A stretch of DNA of 64,000 nt. Source: Tenacibaculum gallaicum. GTDB taxonomy: Bacteria; Bacteroidota; Bacteroidia; Flavobacteriales; Flavobacteriaceae. The notes beneath the pieces are model-generated. The model was not told the origin of the DNA. It made no database searches and was given only the letters and a program-made list of their open reading frames with translations. Location: positions 1 to 64,000 of the forward strand of contig NZ_QUNS01000004.1 of NCBI RefSeq assembly GCF_003387615.1, in the 5' to 3' direction. The translations under genes and the position numbers were made by a program. Positions 9,431 to 19,387 of the stretch are shown piece after piece (position 1 is the stretch's first letter; the number at the start of each line of letters is the position of its first letter).

Positions 9431-10258
9431 ATGAGAAACATTATTCTTTTTACACTTTTAACAGCTTTAATTCAACCTGTTATATCGCAAGAGATAATTT
9501 ATATAAACTCCAACTATTTAAATAAAGAAATACCTATTCTTATTCAAAAACCCGAAAATTTTCAACCTTTAAAAAGTTATCCATTGGTTTTTATGCTTCA
9601 CGGTTACAGTGAAAACTTCAAGCAATGGAGTAAAACAACAGACTTAAAAAAGTTAGCTACCGATAATCAAATGATTTTAGTTTGTCCTGAAGGTTATGTA
9701 AACTTCTACCTAAATAGTCCTAAATTAAAAAATTTTCAGTATGAAGATTTTTTCTTTCAAGAACTCGTACCTAGAATTCGAAAAAAGTACATTATAGACA
9801 GTAAAAACATTTTTATTACAGGTTTAAGCATGGGTGGTTATGGTGCTTTAAGTTTGTTTATAAAACATCCAAATTTCTTTAACACCGCTGCTTCTACAAG
9901 TGGAGCATTGGAATTTGATTACAATAATTTAAAAAAGGTTAGCTTAATGTTTTTTGGTGACGAGCGTATAACTAATGATCTGAAGTTAATTTCAGGAAAT
10001 CCTTTAAAAAATGATTGGAAAAGATTCAGTATTTCTTTTTTACTTGAAAACACATCTTATTTTAACAAAAGTTTTTTTATTGATTGTGGTTTGCAAGATC
10101 CTTTACTATCAAATACTCTAAAAATTAAAGAATTGGCTCTTTCTAAAAACATCCCTATTCGTTTTTCAATTCAACATGGAAAACACAACACTAGATATTG
10201 GTCAAGTTCAATAGAATATCATTTTATTTATTTTAAACAGCATTTGATTACTGAGTAG
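9431..10258 (+). CDS. Secreted esterase D/feruloyl-esterase-like alpha/beta hydrolase
   Basis: A 275-aa protein with a signal peptide (MRNIILFTLLTALIQPVISQ), then an alpha/beta-hydrolase fold: MLHGYSEN (oxyanion-hole region), nucleophile elbow GLSMGGYGA, a candidate acid in DCGLQDPLL and a candidate catalytic His in the QHGKHNTRYW segment. This is the putative-esterase family (esterase D, mycolyl transferase and feruloyl esterase-like). The ATG at 9431 is chosen since it begins the signal peptide; an in-frame TTG at 9374 would lie in the operator. Divergent from the HxlR regulator, which probably controls it. Substrate unknown. Confidence 0.85.
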   Translation: MRNIILFTLLTALIQPVISQEIIYINSNYLNKEIPILIQKPENFQPLKSYPLVFMLHGYSENFKQWSKTTDLKKLATDNQMILVCPEGYVNFYLNSPKLKNFQYEDFFFQELVPRIRKKYIIDSKNIFITGLSMGGYGALSLFIKHPNFFNTAASTSGALEFDYNNLKKVSLMFFGDERITNDLKLISGNPLKNDWKRFSISFLLENTSYFNKSFFIDCGLQDPLLSNTLKIKELALSKNIPIRFSIQHGKHNTRYWSSSIEYHFIYFKQHLITE

Positions 10259-10290
10259 TTAAATATTCTATTTATTTTAATCATCAAATA

Positions 10291-10317
10291 AAAAGAGAGG
10301 CAAAAGCCTCTCTTTTT
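10291..10317. terminator. Bidirectional terminator between esterase and purC
   Basis: AAAAGAGAGGC-aaaa-GCCTCTCTTTT, an 11-bp stem between two convergent genes, with A/T tracts on both sides. Confidence 0.85.
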
Positions 10318-10318
10318 A

Positions 10319-11269
10319 TTATTTATTTTCTAAAAATGCACTTACGTTTTTCTCTATTCTCTCGAGTACGTTCTCGGTATTTGCTTTTATAAAATTCTCT
10401 CCTGTTATTTGTTCGTATAACTCAATGTACCTATTTGAAATCTCAATAACTTTTTCATCGGACATTTTTGGGATTTCTTGTCCTTCTTTTCCTTGAAAAC
10501 CGTTTTCAATTAACCATTGACGCACAAACTCTTTTGATAATTGTTTTTGTTTCTCTCCTTTTTCTTGACGTTCAGCATATCCATCAGCATAGAAATAACG
10601 AGAAGAATCTGGTGTATGGATTTCATCAATCAATACAATTTTACCGTCTTTGGTTTTTCCGAATTCGTATTTAGTATCTACTAAAATCAATCCTCTTTTA
10701 GCTGCTAACTCGGTTCCTTTTTGAAATAACTTCCTAGTATAATCTTCCAATACTAAGTAATCTTCTTCTGATACAATTTGGTTGGCTAAAATGTCTTCAC
10801 GAGAAATATCTTCATCATGCTCTCCATTATCTGCTTTGGTAGACGGTGTAATAATTGGCTCTGGGAACTTATCATTTTCTTTCATTCCTTCTGGCATTGC
10901 TACCCCACAAAGTGTTCTTTTTCCTGCTGCATATTCACGAGCTGCATGCCCCGATAAATATCCACGGATAACCATTTCTACTTTAAAAGGTTCACATAAA
11001 TGCCCTACTGCTACGTTTTCATCTGGATTTGCTAGTAACCAATTCGGAACGATATCAGAAGTATCATTCATCATTTTGGTAGCAATTTGGTTTAATATTT
11101 GCCCTTTAAAAGGTATTTGGCGGGGTAAAATTACATCGAAAGCAGAAAGTCTATCCGAAGCAATCATTACCAATAAATCGTCATTGATATTGTAAACTTC
11201 TCTTACTTTTCCTTTATACACTTCTTTTTGTCCTGAAAACTGGAAGTTTGTTTCGTTAATTGTATTCAT
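10319..11269 (-). CDS. purC: Phosphoribosylaminoimidazole-succinocarboxamide synthase
   Basis: About 316 aa. SAICAR synthetase ligates aspartate to CAIR with ATP, the eighth step of purine synthesis in the cytoplasm. The sequence shows the family start ([12 protein letters not shown]), [29 protein letters not shown], and LVDTKYEFG ... [12 protein letters not shown]. The length is that of the longer yeast-ADE1-like form, not the ~240-aa E. coli form. I use the ATG at 11269; an in-frame ATG at 11311 would add 14 unrelated residues. Purine genes are not clustered here. Confidence 0.95.
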   Translation of the reverse strand: MNTINETNFQFSGQKEVYKGKVREVYNINDDLLVMIASDRLSAFDVILPRQIPFKGQILNQIATKMMNDTSDIVPNWLLANPDENVAVGHLCEPFKVEMVIRGYLSGHAAREYAAGKRTLCGVAMPEGMKENDKFPEPIITPSTKADNGEHDEDISREDILANQIVSEEDYLVLEDYTRKLFQKGTELAAKRGLILVDTKYEFGKTKDGKIVLIDEIHTPDSSRYFYADGYAERQEKGEKQKQLSKEFVRQWLIENGFQGKEGQEIPKMSDEKVIEISNRYIELYEQITGENFIKANTENVLERIEKNVSAFLENK

Positions 11270-11331
11270 TGTATGTTGTTGTGTTGTGTCGCACAAAAGT
11301 AAACTAATCACTAAATACTTACAACTAAAAA

Positions 11332-12285
11332 CTACTCCGTTTCTATACTTTTATAAGCGGTAATTATTTTTCTAACTAGTCGATGACGAATTACATCTTT
11401 ATCATCTAAATACACCTGTGCAATCCCATCAATATCTTTTAAAGCTAATAAAGACTCTTTTAACCCAGAAACCTGTCTACGCGGTAAATCAATCTGCCCT
11501 GGATCTCCATTAATTATAAATTTAGCATGCATTCCCATACGTGTTAAAAACATTTTCATTTGTGAATGCGTTGTGTTTTGTGCTTCATCTAAAATTACAA
11601 AAGCATTATCTAAAGTACGACCACGCATAAACGCTAATGGTGCTATTTGTATAACTCCTTTTTCTAGATGTGATTCTAGTTTTTCATGTGGAATCATATC
11701 GCGTAACGCATCATATAATGGTTGCATGTATGGATCTAGCTTTTCTTTTAAATCACCAGGAAGAAATCCTAAATTTTCCCCTGACTCTACCGCAGGTCTT
11801 GTTAAAATAATTCGTTTAACCTCTTTTTCTTTTAATGCTTTTACCGCCAAAGCTACCGCTGTATATGTTTTACCTGTACCTGCAGGACCTACAGCAAATA
11901 GCATATCATTTTTTTGCATTAGCTCTACCATTTTACGTTGATTGGCAGTTTGCGCTTTAATTAACTTTCCACTCACACCATGTACTAAAACGTCTTTTGC
12001 ATTTCCTGATTTTCGGATTTCTTCTTCTTTACCAGTTGATGTTAAAATACGTTCAATACTATTTTCATCTAATTTGTTATACCTATTAAAATATTTGATC
12101 AGCATCTCTAATCGCTTTTCAAATTCATTTAACAATTCAGGTTCACCAAAAATCTTAAGTTTGTTTCCTCTAGCTACTATTTTTATTTTCGGGAAGAATG
12201 TTTTTAACTGAGTAATAGTGCTGTTTTGAGCTCCAAAAAAATCGTTTGGGTTGATTTCTGTTAATTCAATTATGCGTTCGTTCAA
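11332..12285 (-). CDS. phoH: PhoH-family ATPase
   Basis: A 317-aa protein: an N-terminal KH-like region (about 1-75), then a P-loop ATPase with Walker A GPAGTGKT (133-140), a Walker [12 protein letters not shown] segment near 230, and RRQVSG sensor-like motifs. PhoH proteins are RNA-associated ATPases; related neighbours in many bacteria are ybeY and other RNA-processing genes, but none is seen here. It lies 62 bp upstream of purC in the same direction, so co-transcription is possible. Confidence 0.92.
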   Translation of the reverse strand: MNERIIELTEINPNDFFGAQNSTITQLKTFFPKIKIVARGNKLKIFGEPELLNEFEKRLEMLIKYFNRYNKLDENSIERILTSTGKEEEIRKSGNAKDVLVHGVSGKLIKAQTANQRKMVELMQKNDMLFAVGPAGTGKTYTAVALAVKALKEKEVKRIILTRPAVESGENLGFLPGDLKEKLDPYMQPLYDALRDMIPHEKLESHLEKGVIQIAPLAFMRGRTLDNAFVILDEAQNTTHSQMKMFLTRMGMHAKFIINGDPGQIDLPRRQVSGLKESLLALKDIDGIAQVYLDDKDVIRHRLVRKIITAYKSIETE

Positions 12286-12404
12286 ATGATAAAAGTTTTA
12301 ATATTATTCACACTAAAAATAATGATTATTTTTCTTGAATTACGTAGTTTTGTTTAAAATTTCAGCATAATTTTTTACAAACTAATTAACAAACACCTAA
12401 ATTA

Positions 12405-13265
12405 ATGTCTCTGATTACATTAACTACTGATTTTGGAACCAAAGACCACTTTGTAGGGGCTGTAAAAGGAGCTATTTATTCTGAGTTACCTGATGCAAAA
12501 ATTGTTGATATTACGCATGAAATTTCTCCTTTTAATATTACTGAAACTGCTTACATTTTAAAAAATGCTTACAAGAGTTTTCCTGACAAAACCATTCATG
12601 TTATTGGTGTGGACTCTGAATTAAGTATGGATAATAAGCATATTGCTTTAGAACTGGATAATCATTATTTTATTTGTCCTGATAACGGACTAATTTCTAT
12701 GATTGCCTCTGAAATTAAGCCTACCAAAATTGTTGAAATTAATATTCACGATCGTATTGAGAGTAGTTTTCCTGTGTTAGATGTTTTTGTACAAGTAGCT
12801 TCTCATATTGCTCGCGGTGGTAGTTTAAGTGTTATTGGACGAGAGATTGATACTTATAAAAAAATTATTGAAATTAAACCAAAAGTAAACGAACAACAAA
12901 CTATTATTGCAGGAGGTGTTATTTATATTGACAATTACGGAAATGTGATTACCAACATTAGTAAAAAACAATTTAATACAATTGGAAAAGGTCGTGATTA
13001 TAAAGTAACGGCAAGACGTTATACTTTTTCTAAAATTTATAACCGATATAATGAAATTGTTGATTACTCGGTTACTGATAAACGACAGTACGATGGTGAA
13101 AAGTTGGCTATTTTTAATTCTGCTGGTTTTTTAGAAATTGCTATTTACCGAAGTAATTTAGAAACTGTTGGCGGTGCTTCTACCCTACTTGGTTTAGAGT
13201 ATCGTGATACTATTACTGTTGAGTTTGAGAATCCTATTAAACCAGAATTTACACCTATAAATTAA
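12405..13265 (+). CDS. SAM hydroxide adenosyltransferase (SAM hydrolase, DUF62 family)
   Basis: A 286-aa protein of the SAM-dependent chlorinase/fluorinase fold family. The start LTTDFGTKDHFVGAVKG and the C-terminal-domain motif IDNYGNVITNI are diagnostic. Characterised non-halogenase members hydrolyse S-adenosylmethionine to adenosine and methionine. First gene of a tight plus-strand run (4-bp gap to the next ORF) that continues to gldFG. The biological reason for SAM hydrolysis is unclear. Confidence 0.88.
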   Translation: MSLITLTTDFGTKDHFVGAVKGAIYSELPDAKIVDITHEISPFNITETAYILKNAYKSFPDKTIHVIGVDSELSMDNKHIALELDNHYFICPDNGLISMIASEIKPTKIVEINIHDRIESSFPVLDVFVQVASHIARGGSLSVIGREIDTYKKIIEIKPKVNEQQTIIAGGVIYIDNYGNVITNISKKQFNTIGKGRDYKVTARRYTFSKIYNRYNEIVDYSVTDKRQYDGEKLAIFNSAGFLEIAIYRSNLETVGGASTLLGLEYRDTITVEFENPIKPEFTPIN

Positions 13266-13269
13266 CTCT

Positions 13270-13566
13270 ATGTTTGTACGAATTGTAAAAATGAGCTTTC
13301 AGCCAGAAAAAATTGAAGAATTTCTAAACAACTTTAACAGTAAGAAAGAGTTTATACGAAATTCACCTGGTTGTCGTTTATTAGAGTTATACAGAGACAA
13401 AACAAATCCAGATATTTTTTTTACTTATAGTTATTGGGATACTGAACAAGATTTAGAAAATTACAGAAGCTCTGATTTATTTAAAGGCGTTTGGGCACAA
13501 ACCAAAGCTTTATTTAATGCTAAACCATTAGCTTGGAGTGTAGATAAAGTTGATTCATTAAAATAA
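13270..13566 (+). CDS. Antibiotic-biosynthesis-monooxygenase (ABM) domain protein
   Basis: A 98-aa single-domain dimeric ferredoxin-like barrel protein: VRIVKMSFQPEKIEEF start, CRLLELYRD strand, and SYWDTEQDLENYRSSD with the Trp and Tyr typical of ABM domains. Members include quinol monooxygenases, haem-degrading enzymes and many of unknown role. It lies 4 bp after the SAM hydrolase gene and 7 bp before the RDD gene, so it is part of one operon. Confidence 0.82.
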   Translation: MFVRIVKMSFQPEKIEEFLNNFNSKKEFIRNSPGCRLLELYRDKTNPDIFFTYSYWDTEQDLENYRSSDLFKGVWAQTKALFNAKPLAWSVDKVDSLK

Positions 13567-13573
13567 ATTAATT

Positions 13574-13990
13574 TTGGAAAATAAAATTACAGTAAGTATT
13601 GGAGATAGATTTGTTGCTGGCTTAGTCGACTACAGTATTATTTACGGATTTTTTTTCTTCTTCATAAGTCAGTATGGTGAGCCCAATAGTGAAGGAGGCT
13701 ATTCTATCACTGGTTTACCTGTCTTAGTTCCAATTATATTTTGGGGATTTTTTACTATTGGATTAGAAAAATTATTTGGTGCTACATTAGGTAACTTGTT
13801 ACTTAAAATTAAACCCATTTCTTTGGAAGAAAACAACAAAATAACTTTTACTCAATCATTAAAAAGACATTTACTTGACCCTATTGATATGTTCCTTTTT
13901 GGCTTTATAGGTATAATTGTCATGAAAAATACCGAAAAAAAACAAAGATTAGGTGATCTCTGGGCTAAAACCATTGTTATTAAGTCTTAA
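13574..13990 (+). CDS. RDD-family membrane protein, TTG start
   Basis: A 138-aa integral membrane protein. The N-terminus SIGDRFVAGLVDY matches the RDD pattern (Arg, then Asp in the first helix); it has about three hydrophobic segments and GATLGNLLLKIK between helices. RDD proteins are small membrane proteins, some linked to ion transport; the role here is unknown. The start codon is TTG (13574-13576), the only plausible start that retains the RDD helix, 7 bp after the previous stop. Confidence 0.8.
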   Translation: MENKITVSIGDRFVAGLVDYSIIYGFFFFFISQYGEPNSEGGYSITGLPVLVPIIFWGFFTIGLEKLFGATLGNLLLKIKPISLEENNKITFTQSLKRHLLDPIDMFLFGFIGIIVMKNTEKKQRLGDLWAKTIVIKS

Positions 13991-14010
13991 CTAAAAACTT
14001 AACATTAAGT

Positions 14011-14730
14011 ATGTTTCCTCTACTAAAAAAAGAATTTAACTCATTTTTTGCCTCCCCTATTGCCTATTTGGTGATTGGAGTATTTTTACTTGTAAATGGC
14101 TTATTTTTATGGGTGTTTAAAGATAATTTCAACATTCTAAATGCGGGGTTTGCTGATTTGAATAGCTTCTTTTATTTAGCTCCTTGGTTATTTTTATTCC
14201 TAATTCCTGCCATTACCATGAAGAGTTTTGCAGATGAATTTAATAGTGGAACCATTGAAATTTTAAAAACTAAACCGCTGACCGATTGGCAAATTGTTTT
14301 AGGTAAATTTTTTGCTGCCCTTTTATTAGTTGTCATCGCATTGTTGCCAACATTAACCTACGCGTACACTGTGTATCAATTGGGAAGCCCTGTTGGGAAT
14401 TTAGATGTTGGTAGCACTATTGGTTCTTATTTAGGTTTGTTGTTTTTAGCTGCAACCTATACAGCCGTTGGATTATTTACTTCTACACTATCAAATAATC
14501 AGATTGTAGCATTTATCGTAAGTGTATTCATCACTTTTGCTTTATTCTATGGATTTGACGCAGTTGGTTCTTCTTTAGAGAATTCAGGATATGCCTTACA
14601 ACAATTTGGTATTAACGAACACTTTAAAAGTATTAGTCGTGGTGTAGTAGACACTCGTGATTTAATCTACTTTATCAGTGTTACGTTCTTCTTTTTATTC
14701 ATCACTAAACAACAGTTAAAAAATGGATAA
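14011..14730 (+). CDS. gldF: Gliding motility ABC transporter permease GldF
   Basis: A 239-aa ABC-2 type permease with about six transmembrane helices and the typical opening MFPLLKKEFNSFFASPIAYLV. In Flavobacterium, GldF and GldG form the membrane part of an ABC transporter with the ATPase GldA and were identified through gliding mutants. gldA is not adjacent, which is normal for this group. Its last 8 bp overlap the start of gldG, indicating translational coupling. Confidence 0.94.
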   Translation: MFPLLKKEFNSFFASPIAYLVIGVFLLVNGLFLWVFKDNFNILNAGFADLNSFFYLAPWLFLFLIPAITMKSFADEFNSGTIEILKTKPLTDWQIVLGKFFAALLLVVIALLPTLTYAYTVYQLGSPVGNLDVGSTIGSYLGLLFLAATYTAVGLFTSTLSNNQIVAFIVSVFITFALFYGFDAVGSSLENSGYALQQFGINEHFKSISRGVVDTRDLIYFISVTFFFLFITKQQLKNG

Positions 14731-16363
14731 GAAATTACAACACATCGCATTAGCTCTTATTGGACTGTTAGTTCTTAACTATGTGGCTAACTCTGTATAC
14801 AAACGTTTTGACTTAACACAAGACAAACGTTATACCTTATCAGAAGTAAGTGAAAGTCTTATTGATAAAATAGATACTCCACTAACTATTCATGTATTTT
14901 TAGAAGGTGATTTTCCTGCTGAGTTTAAACGTTTACAGATAGAAACACGTCAGTTTTTAGAAGAGTTACAAGCCAAAAACTCTAATATTCGTTTCCGTTT
15001 TATCAATCCAGATAATATTCGTGAACGTTTGGTAAAAAGAGGAATGATGCCTAGTCAGTTAACAGTGGAGGAAGACGGAAAATTATCTGAAGCTATTATT
15101 TTTCCTTGGGCTGAAATTACTTATGGTAAAAAAGTAGAGTTAATTTCTTTACTTCCTAACTCAATTGCTAAGACACAAGAGGCGCAGCTACAAAATGCTA
15201 TTGAAAAATTAGAATATTCTTTTGCCAATGCACTACATAGTGTTACTCAAAAAGAAAGACAAAAAATAGCAGTTTTAGCTGGTAATGGTGAGTTACAAGA
15301 TATTTATCAATATAGTTTATTGAGTGAAATTGGTAAAAAATACCGTTTAGCCAAGTTCACCCTAGATAGCGTTACAACCAACCAAAAAAAAACAATAAAA
15401 GATTTAAGAGCCTACGATTTAGCGATTATTGCTAAACCTACTGAACGTTTTACTGAAGATGAGAAGTTTACGATCGATCAGTTTATAGCCAACGGTGGTA
15501 AAAGTTTATGGATGCTAGATAATAACTATGCGGATACTGATAGCTTGTACAATGAAGGAAAAATGTTAGCATTTCCTCGTGATTTGAATTTAACGGATTT
15601 ATTGTTTGGGTATCAAGTTCGTGTAAATAATAAACTTATTCAAGATTTATATTCTGCTAAAATTCCGCTAGCCACAGGAAATGTAGGAAATCAACCACAG
15701 TTTCAACACTTAAATTGGTTTTACCACCCGCTAGTTAATGGAAATCCAAACCACCCAATTACTAAAAATGTAGCTCCTGTTCGTTTTCGTTTTGCTACTC
15801 AAATAGATACTTTAAAAGGAAGCTTGAAAAAAACTCCATTATTAGTTACTTCTGTATTGACTAAAAAAACGGGAACGCCTAATTTTATTGAACTACAAAG
15901 CATCTCTAAAGAGCCTAAAGAAAATGAATTTGCTTCAGGACCACAATTATTAGCCGTGTTATTAGAAGGAGCTATTCCTTCTGCCTATAAAAATAGAATA
16001 AAACCTTTTGAGACTTCTGATTTTAAAGCTGAAAGCACCAATAATAAAATGATTGTAATTGCAGATGGTGATGTAGGTAGAAATCAGATTTTAAAAGGAA
16101 AACCACATGATTTATCATTGGATAAGTGGACAGGTGAACAGTTTGGTAACAAGGAATTTTTAATCAATGCAATTGATTATTTATTAGACGATTCTGGATT
16201 GATTCAACTACGTAACAAAAGCATTCAAATTAACTTATTGGATAAGCAACGTGCTTTTACTGAAAAACGTTTTTGGCAATTTATCAATATTGGTATTCCG
16301 TTAGTATTGTTAGCTTTCTTTGGTATTGGGTTTAATTACTGGAGGAAGAATAAATATCAGTAG
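14723..16363 (+). CDS. gldG: Gliding motility-associated ABC transporter substrate-binding protein GldG
   Basis: A 546-aa protein with an N-terminal membrane segment (about 8-25), a large periplasmic domain with the ABC-type uncharacterised-transport fold (FINPDNIRERLVKRGM; AIIAKPTERFTEDEKFTIDQF) and a C-terminal membrane helix (IPLVLLAFFGIGFNYW). Matches GldG in size and in order with gldF. The gene ends 20 bp from a convergent gene with no clear terminator between. Confidence 0.94.
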   Translation: MDKKLQHIALALIGLLVLNYVANSVYKRFDLTQDKRYTLSEVSESLIDKIDTPLTIHVFLEGDFPAEFKRLQIETRQFLEELQAKNSNIRFRFINPDNIRERLVKRGMMPSQLTVEEDGKLSEAIIFPWAEITYGKKVELISLLPNSIAKTQEAQLQNAIEKLEYSFANALHSVTQKERQKIAVLAGNGELQDIYQYSLLSEIGKKYRLAKFTLDSVTTNQKKTIKDLRAYDLAIIAKPTERFTEDEKFTIDQFIANGGKSLWMLDNNYADTDSLYNEGKMLAFPRDLNLTDLLFGYQVRVNNKLIQDLYSAKIPLATGNVGNQPQFQHLNWFYHPLVNGNPNHPITKNVAPVRFRFATQIDTLKGSLKKTPLLVTSVLTKKTGTPNFIELQSISKEPKENEFASGPQLLAVLLEGAIPSAYKNRIKPFETSDFKAESTNNKMIVIADGDVGRNQILKGKPHDLSLDKWTGEQFGNKEFLINAIDYLLDDSGLIQLRNKSIQINLLDKQRAFTEKRFWQFINIGIPLVLLAFFGIGFNYWRKNKYQ

Positions 16364-16383
16364 TAAGCTCTTGGCCAAAACTA

Positions 16384-17142
16384 TTAAATACTCAATAAGT
16401 TATTGTGTATAAACTGATAGTTCAATCTTTTTTGAAGTTTTTCGCTGCTAATTATTTTGTAAACCAACGGTTTTGAATCGTCAAATTCTGGAGTAGGTTT
16501 TCCTAGAGTTTTTCTAGCATTTATATAAAAATCTTCTCTGGTTGGATGATCGTTTGAACAAGCATTAAAAACTTCTCCAAAAGCATTCTGTTCAATTATT
16601 TGTTCTATGATAGCAATGCAATCTTCTCTGTCTATCATATTTATATAACCTTTTGGATGTGGAATTTTTCTATTAGCAAACCAATTTCCCGGTTGCCTTT
16701 CCCCTCCAAATAATCCAGCAAAACGAATAATCGTTGCTTGAAACTTATTATTATTTCTAAATAGCTTTTCTATTTCTACTAGCGGAGAATTTACAGTTTC
16801 ATCTTCTTCTGTCATTTCCTTGTTTAAACTAGGATACACCGAAGTGGAACTAATAAAGATAACTTTAGTTATTCTCGACTTTTCTATGGCAGAAATCAAC
16901 CTTTTAAAACCTTCAATGTCTTTAGAGGTAATGGCAATTACTAACACATCACTCTCTAAAAACTCTAATTGAATATTTTTCACTGATACATCAACTAAGT
17001 ATGCGTTAATAGCAACTGACTCTAATTCCTGAAGTTTCTCTTTTGATGTTGTTGATCCTTTTACTTCATATCCTTTCTCAATAAAGTTTACTGCTAATTC
17101 TTTTCCCAACCAACCACAGCCTAAAATGCTAACATTTTTCAT
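16384..17142 (-). CDS. NAD(P)-binding epimerase/reductase-like protein (extended SDR)
   Basis: A 252-aa Rossmann-fold protein. The nucleotide loop is ILGCGWLGKELA at the N-terminus; SSTSVYPS is the active-site-like Ser/Tyr region, although the usual YxxxK is not clear. It resembles YeeZ-type nucleoside-diphosphate-sugar epimerase-like proteins. The start overlaps the stop of the aquaporin gene by 14 bp, so it is translated from the same mRNA. Substrate unknown. Confidence 0.8.
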   Translation of the reverse strand: MKNVSILGCGWLGKELAVNFIEKGYEVKGSTTSKEKLQELESVAINAYLVDVSVKNIQLEFLESDVLVIAITSKDIEGFKRLISAIEKSRITKVIFISSTSVYPSLNKEMTEEDETVNSPLVEIEKLFRNNNKFQATIIRFAGLFGGERQPGNWFANRKIPHPKGYINMIDREDCIAIIEQIIEQNAFGEVFNACSNDHPTREDFYINARKTLGKPTPEFDDSKPLVYKIISSEKLQKRLNYQFIHNNLLSI

Positions 17143-17794
17143 CGCAACAATTATCGTCTTTTACTAATTTACAAGAAATCACTGCCAACAAAGCTCCAAT
17201 AATTGGTGCTAGTATATACAACCATAAATGCTCTAAATGACCAGAAACTAATGCTGGTGCTATAGAACGGGCAGGGTTCATAGATGCTTTAGTTATAGGT
17301 CCTGCAAACATAGCTTCCAATAAAACTACACCTCCAATAGCTATTCCTGCCATTACTCCTACTTCTTTACTTCCTGTAGAAACATTAATAATAGTTAGCA
17401 TCAAAAAGAAAGTAAGTAACAATTCTAATATAAAGGCTCGCCAAGGCACTACAGATGGTAGTGTTGCTCCATAAAACTCACTTGTAGGAAACAAAACCCA
17501 AAGCATTACACTTGCCAATAAGGCTCCTACTAATTGAGCTATTATATATTTAGGCACCTCTTTCCATGAGAACTTTTTAGCATAGGCAAAAGCAATAGTT
17601 ACGGCTGGATTAAAATGTGCTCCAGAAATTTCTCCAAAAGCATAAATCATTGCCATAACTATTAATCCCCAAGTAATCGCTACTCCTATATGTGTTAAAT
17701 CTGCGCCGTTAGTAACTTCACTTACAGTCATTGCCCCTGTTCCACAGAAAATTAAAGCAAAAGTCCCTATACTTTCAGATATGTATTTTTTCAT
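17129..17794 (-). CDS. Aquaporin/MIP family channel
   Basis: A 221-aa six-helix channel protein with the two signature NPA boxes: SGAHFNPAVTIAFA (first half) and ASMNPARSIAPAL (second half), the latter with the selectivity-filter Arg after NPA. The inner-membrane product passes water or small neutral solutes. Residues following the second NPA (NPARS) look more water-channel than glycerol-facilitator (NPARD) like. One bp separates it from the DinB gene upstream. The C-terminus is Cys-rich (DDNCCDEKC), which is unusual. Confidence 0.92.
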   Translation of the reverse strand: MKKYISESIGTFALIFCGTGAMTVSEVTNGADLTHIGVAITWGLIVMAMIYAFGEISGAHFNPAVTIAFAYAKKFSWKEVPKYIIAQLVGALLASVMLWVLFPTSEFYGATLPSVVPWRAFILELLLTFFLMLTIINVSTGSKEVGVMAGIAIGGVVLLEAMFAGPITKASMNPARSIAPALVSGHLEHLWLYILAPIIGALLAVISCKLVKDDNCCDEKC

Positions 17795-17795
17795 T

Positions 17796-18299
17796 TTATG
17801 AGTTTCTATCTATTAATTTTTCTTTGAATAGTTCTATTTGTCTTCGATGTCTTAATATGTGTACAATCGCATGTTCAAACAATTGCTCCACATCGTATTT
17901 CTGTCCCCACTTTACATGTATTTTTTTATCTGGTTTTAGTTCTTCTAGCTTCATATTGGGGTAATCACAAAAGAGTTGTTCATTATAAGCTAACATTTTG
18001 TCCAATGCCTCATTATATTCTGAAATAGAACTTAGCTTCTCTTTTTCTTTATACGCTATACTTTCTCCTAACCATTTTCTTATTTCAATAACATACGTAT
18101 ATCCTGCCCTGACTACATGTGTTATTATTGTTTGAATTGATTTACAATCTTCATCTTTCGTATTATTATCAACTATTTGAATCAATTCTTTTGAGGTAAC
18201 ATCTTTAATTAACTCTTTAAACTCCCCTATTGATTTTTCATATTCATCTAACAAAGCTCCAATTGCTCCATTATCTCTATACACTTTATTTTTTTTCAT
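17796..18299 (-). CDS. DinB-family protein
   Basis: A 167-aa four-helix-bundle protein of the DinB/YfiT superfamily. The metal-ligand His positions are visible: ITHVVRAGYTY in the second helix and FEHAIVHILRHRRQIELF in the last. Relatives include thiol transferases (bacillithiol, mycothiol) and many uncharacterised metal proteins. It is the first gene of the DinB-aquaporin-epimerase operon (1-bp gap to the aquaporin gene). Catalytic role undetermined. Confidence 0.82.
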   Translation of the reverse strand: MKKNKVYRDNGAIGALLDEYEKSIGEFKELIKDVTSKELIQIVDNNTKDEDCKSIQTIITHVVRAGYTYVIEIRKWLGESIAYKEKEKLSSISEYNEALDKMLAYNEQLFCDYPNMKLEELKPDKKIHVKWGQKYDVEQLFEHAIVHILRHRRQIELFKEKLIDRNS

Positions 18300-18420
18300 T
18301 CTTACTTTGATTGCAAATATCTATTAAAACAATACTTCTGTATTTTAAGTTTTTGTTAACATTAATCCGAGGAATTCCTTGTAATTTTAACAAAACTAAT
18401 TTAAAAACAAATCAATCAAC

Positions 18421-19263
18421 ATGAAAAAAATACTTTTAAGCTTGTTTGTTGTTGCTATATCAACAAATATCAGTGCACAATTAAAGACCCCAGCCCCAAG
18501 TCCAGCTGCTAAGTTAGAACAAACTGTAGGTTTAACTAACGTATCGGTTGAATATTCTCGTCCGAGCATGAAAGGAAGAGCTATTTTTGGAAATTTAGTT
18601 CCTTTCGGAAAAGTATGGAGAACAGGTGCCAATAAAAATACTATAGTTACTTTTAGCGATGATGTAGCCATTGATGGAAAAACCTTAAAAAAGGGAACAT
18701 ACGCTTTATATACTAAACCCGGAAAAGATTCTTGGGAAGTAATTTTTTACTCTGACGCTAACAACTGGGGAACTCCTCAAAAATGGGATGACTCTAAAGT
18801 AGCTGTATCTACTACTGCTAAAGTTGAAGCTATGCCAATGAAAATTGAAACGTTTACTATGTCTGTTGACAATTTGACAAACGATTCTGCTGTGTTAGGA
18901 ATTTTATGGGAAAATGCTTACGTAGGTGTAAAATTTAATACTCCTACTGACAAAGCGGTAGAAAAAAATATAGCACAAGTAATGGGCGGACCTTCTGCTA
19001 ATGATTATTTTTCTTCTGCTGTATATTATTTACAAGAAGGAAAAGATATTAACAAAGCTAAAAATTGGATTAACAAAGCGGTAGATATGACTAAAGACCA
19101 ACCTCGTTTTTGGTACTTACGTCAACAATCGTTAATCTTAGCTAAAGCTGGAGATAAAAAAGGTGCTATTAAAGCTGCCAAAGCTTCATTAGCAGGTGCT
19201 GAAAAGGCAGGAAATGCTGACTATGTAAAAATGAACAAAGAGTTTATTGCTGAAATGAAGTAA
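18421..19263 (+). CDS. DUF2911 domain exported protein
   Basis: A 280-aa protein with a signal peptide (MKKILLSLFVVAISTNISAQ), then the DUF2911 domain: VGLTNVSVEYSRPSMKGR, GKVWRTGANKNT and KKGTYALYTKP. The C-terminal third (about 180-275) is helical, with tetratricopeptide-like content (NWINKAVDMTKDQPRFWYLRQQ). A periplasmic family common in Bacteroidota, function unknown. It has its own promoter region and terminator. Confidence 0.88.
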   Translation: MKKILLSLFVVAISTNISAQLKTPAPSPAAKLEQTVGLTNVSVEYSRPSMKGRAIFGNLVPFGKVWRTGANKNTIVTFSDDVAIDGKTLKKGTYALYTKPGKDSWEVIFYSDANNWGTPQKWDDSKVAVSTTAKVEAMPMKIETFTMSVDNLTNDSAVLGILWENAYVGVKFNTPTDKAVEKNIAQVMGGPSANDYFSSAVYYLQEGKDINKAKNWINKAVDMTKDQPRFWYLRQQSLILAKAGDKKGAIKAAKASLAGAEKAGNADYVKMNKEFIAEMK

Positions 19264-19290
19264 TTTTTTTCTGCTAAACTTTTTAAACAT

Positions 19291-19316
19291 AAAACTCGCC
19301 AATTGGCGAGTTTTTT
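19291..19316 (+). terminator. Terminator of the DUF2911 gene
   Basis: AAAACTCGCC-aatt-GGCGAGTTTT followed by more T residues on the plus strand, 28 bp past the stop. Confidence 0.85.
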
Positions 19317-19387
19317 TGTTTTATAATTGTCAATGTAACAAATTCTATAATTTTACTACTTATATGTATATCAAAAAAATTTACACC

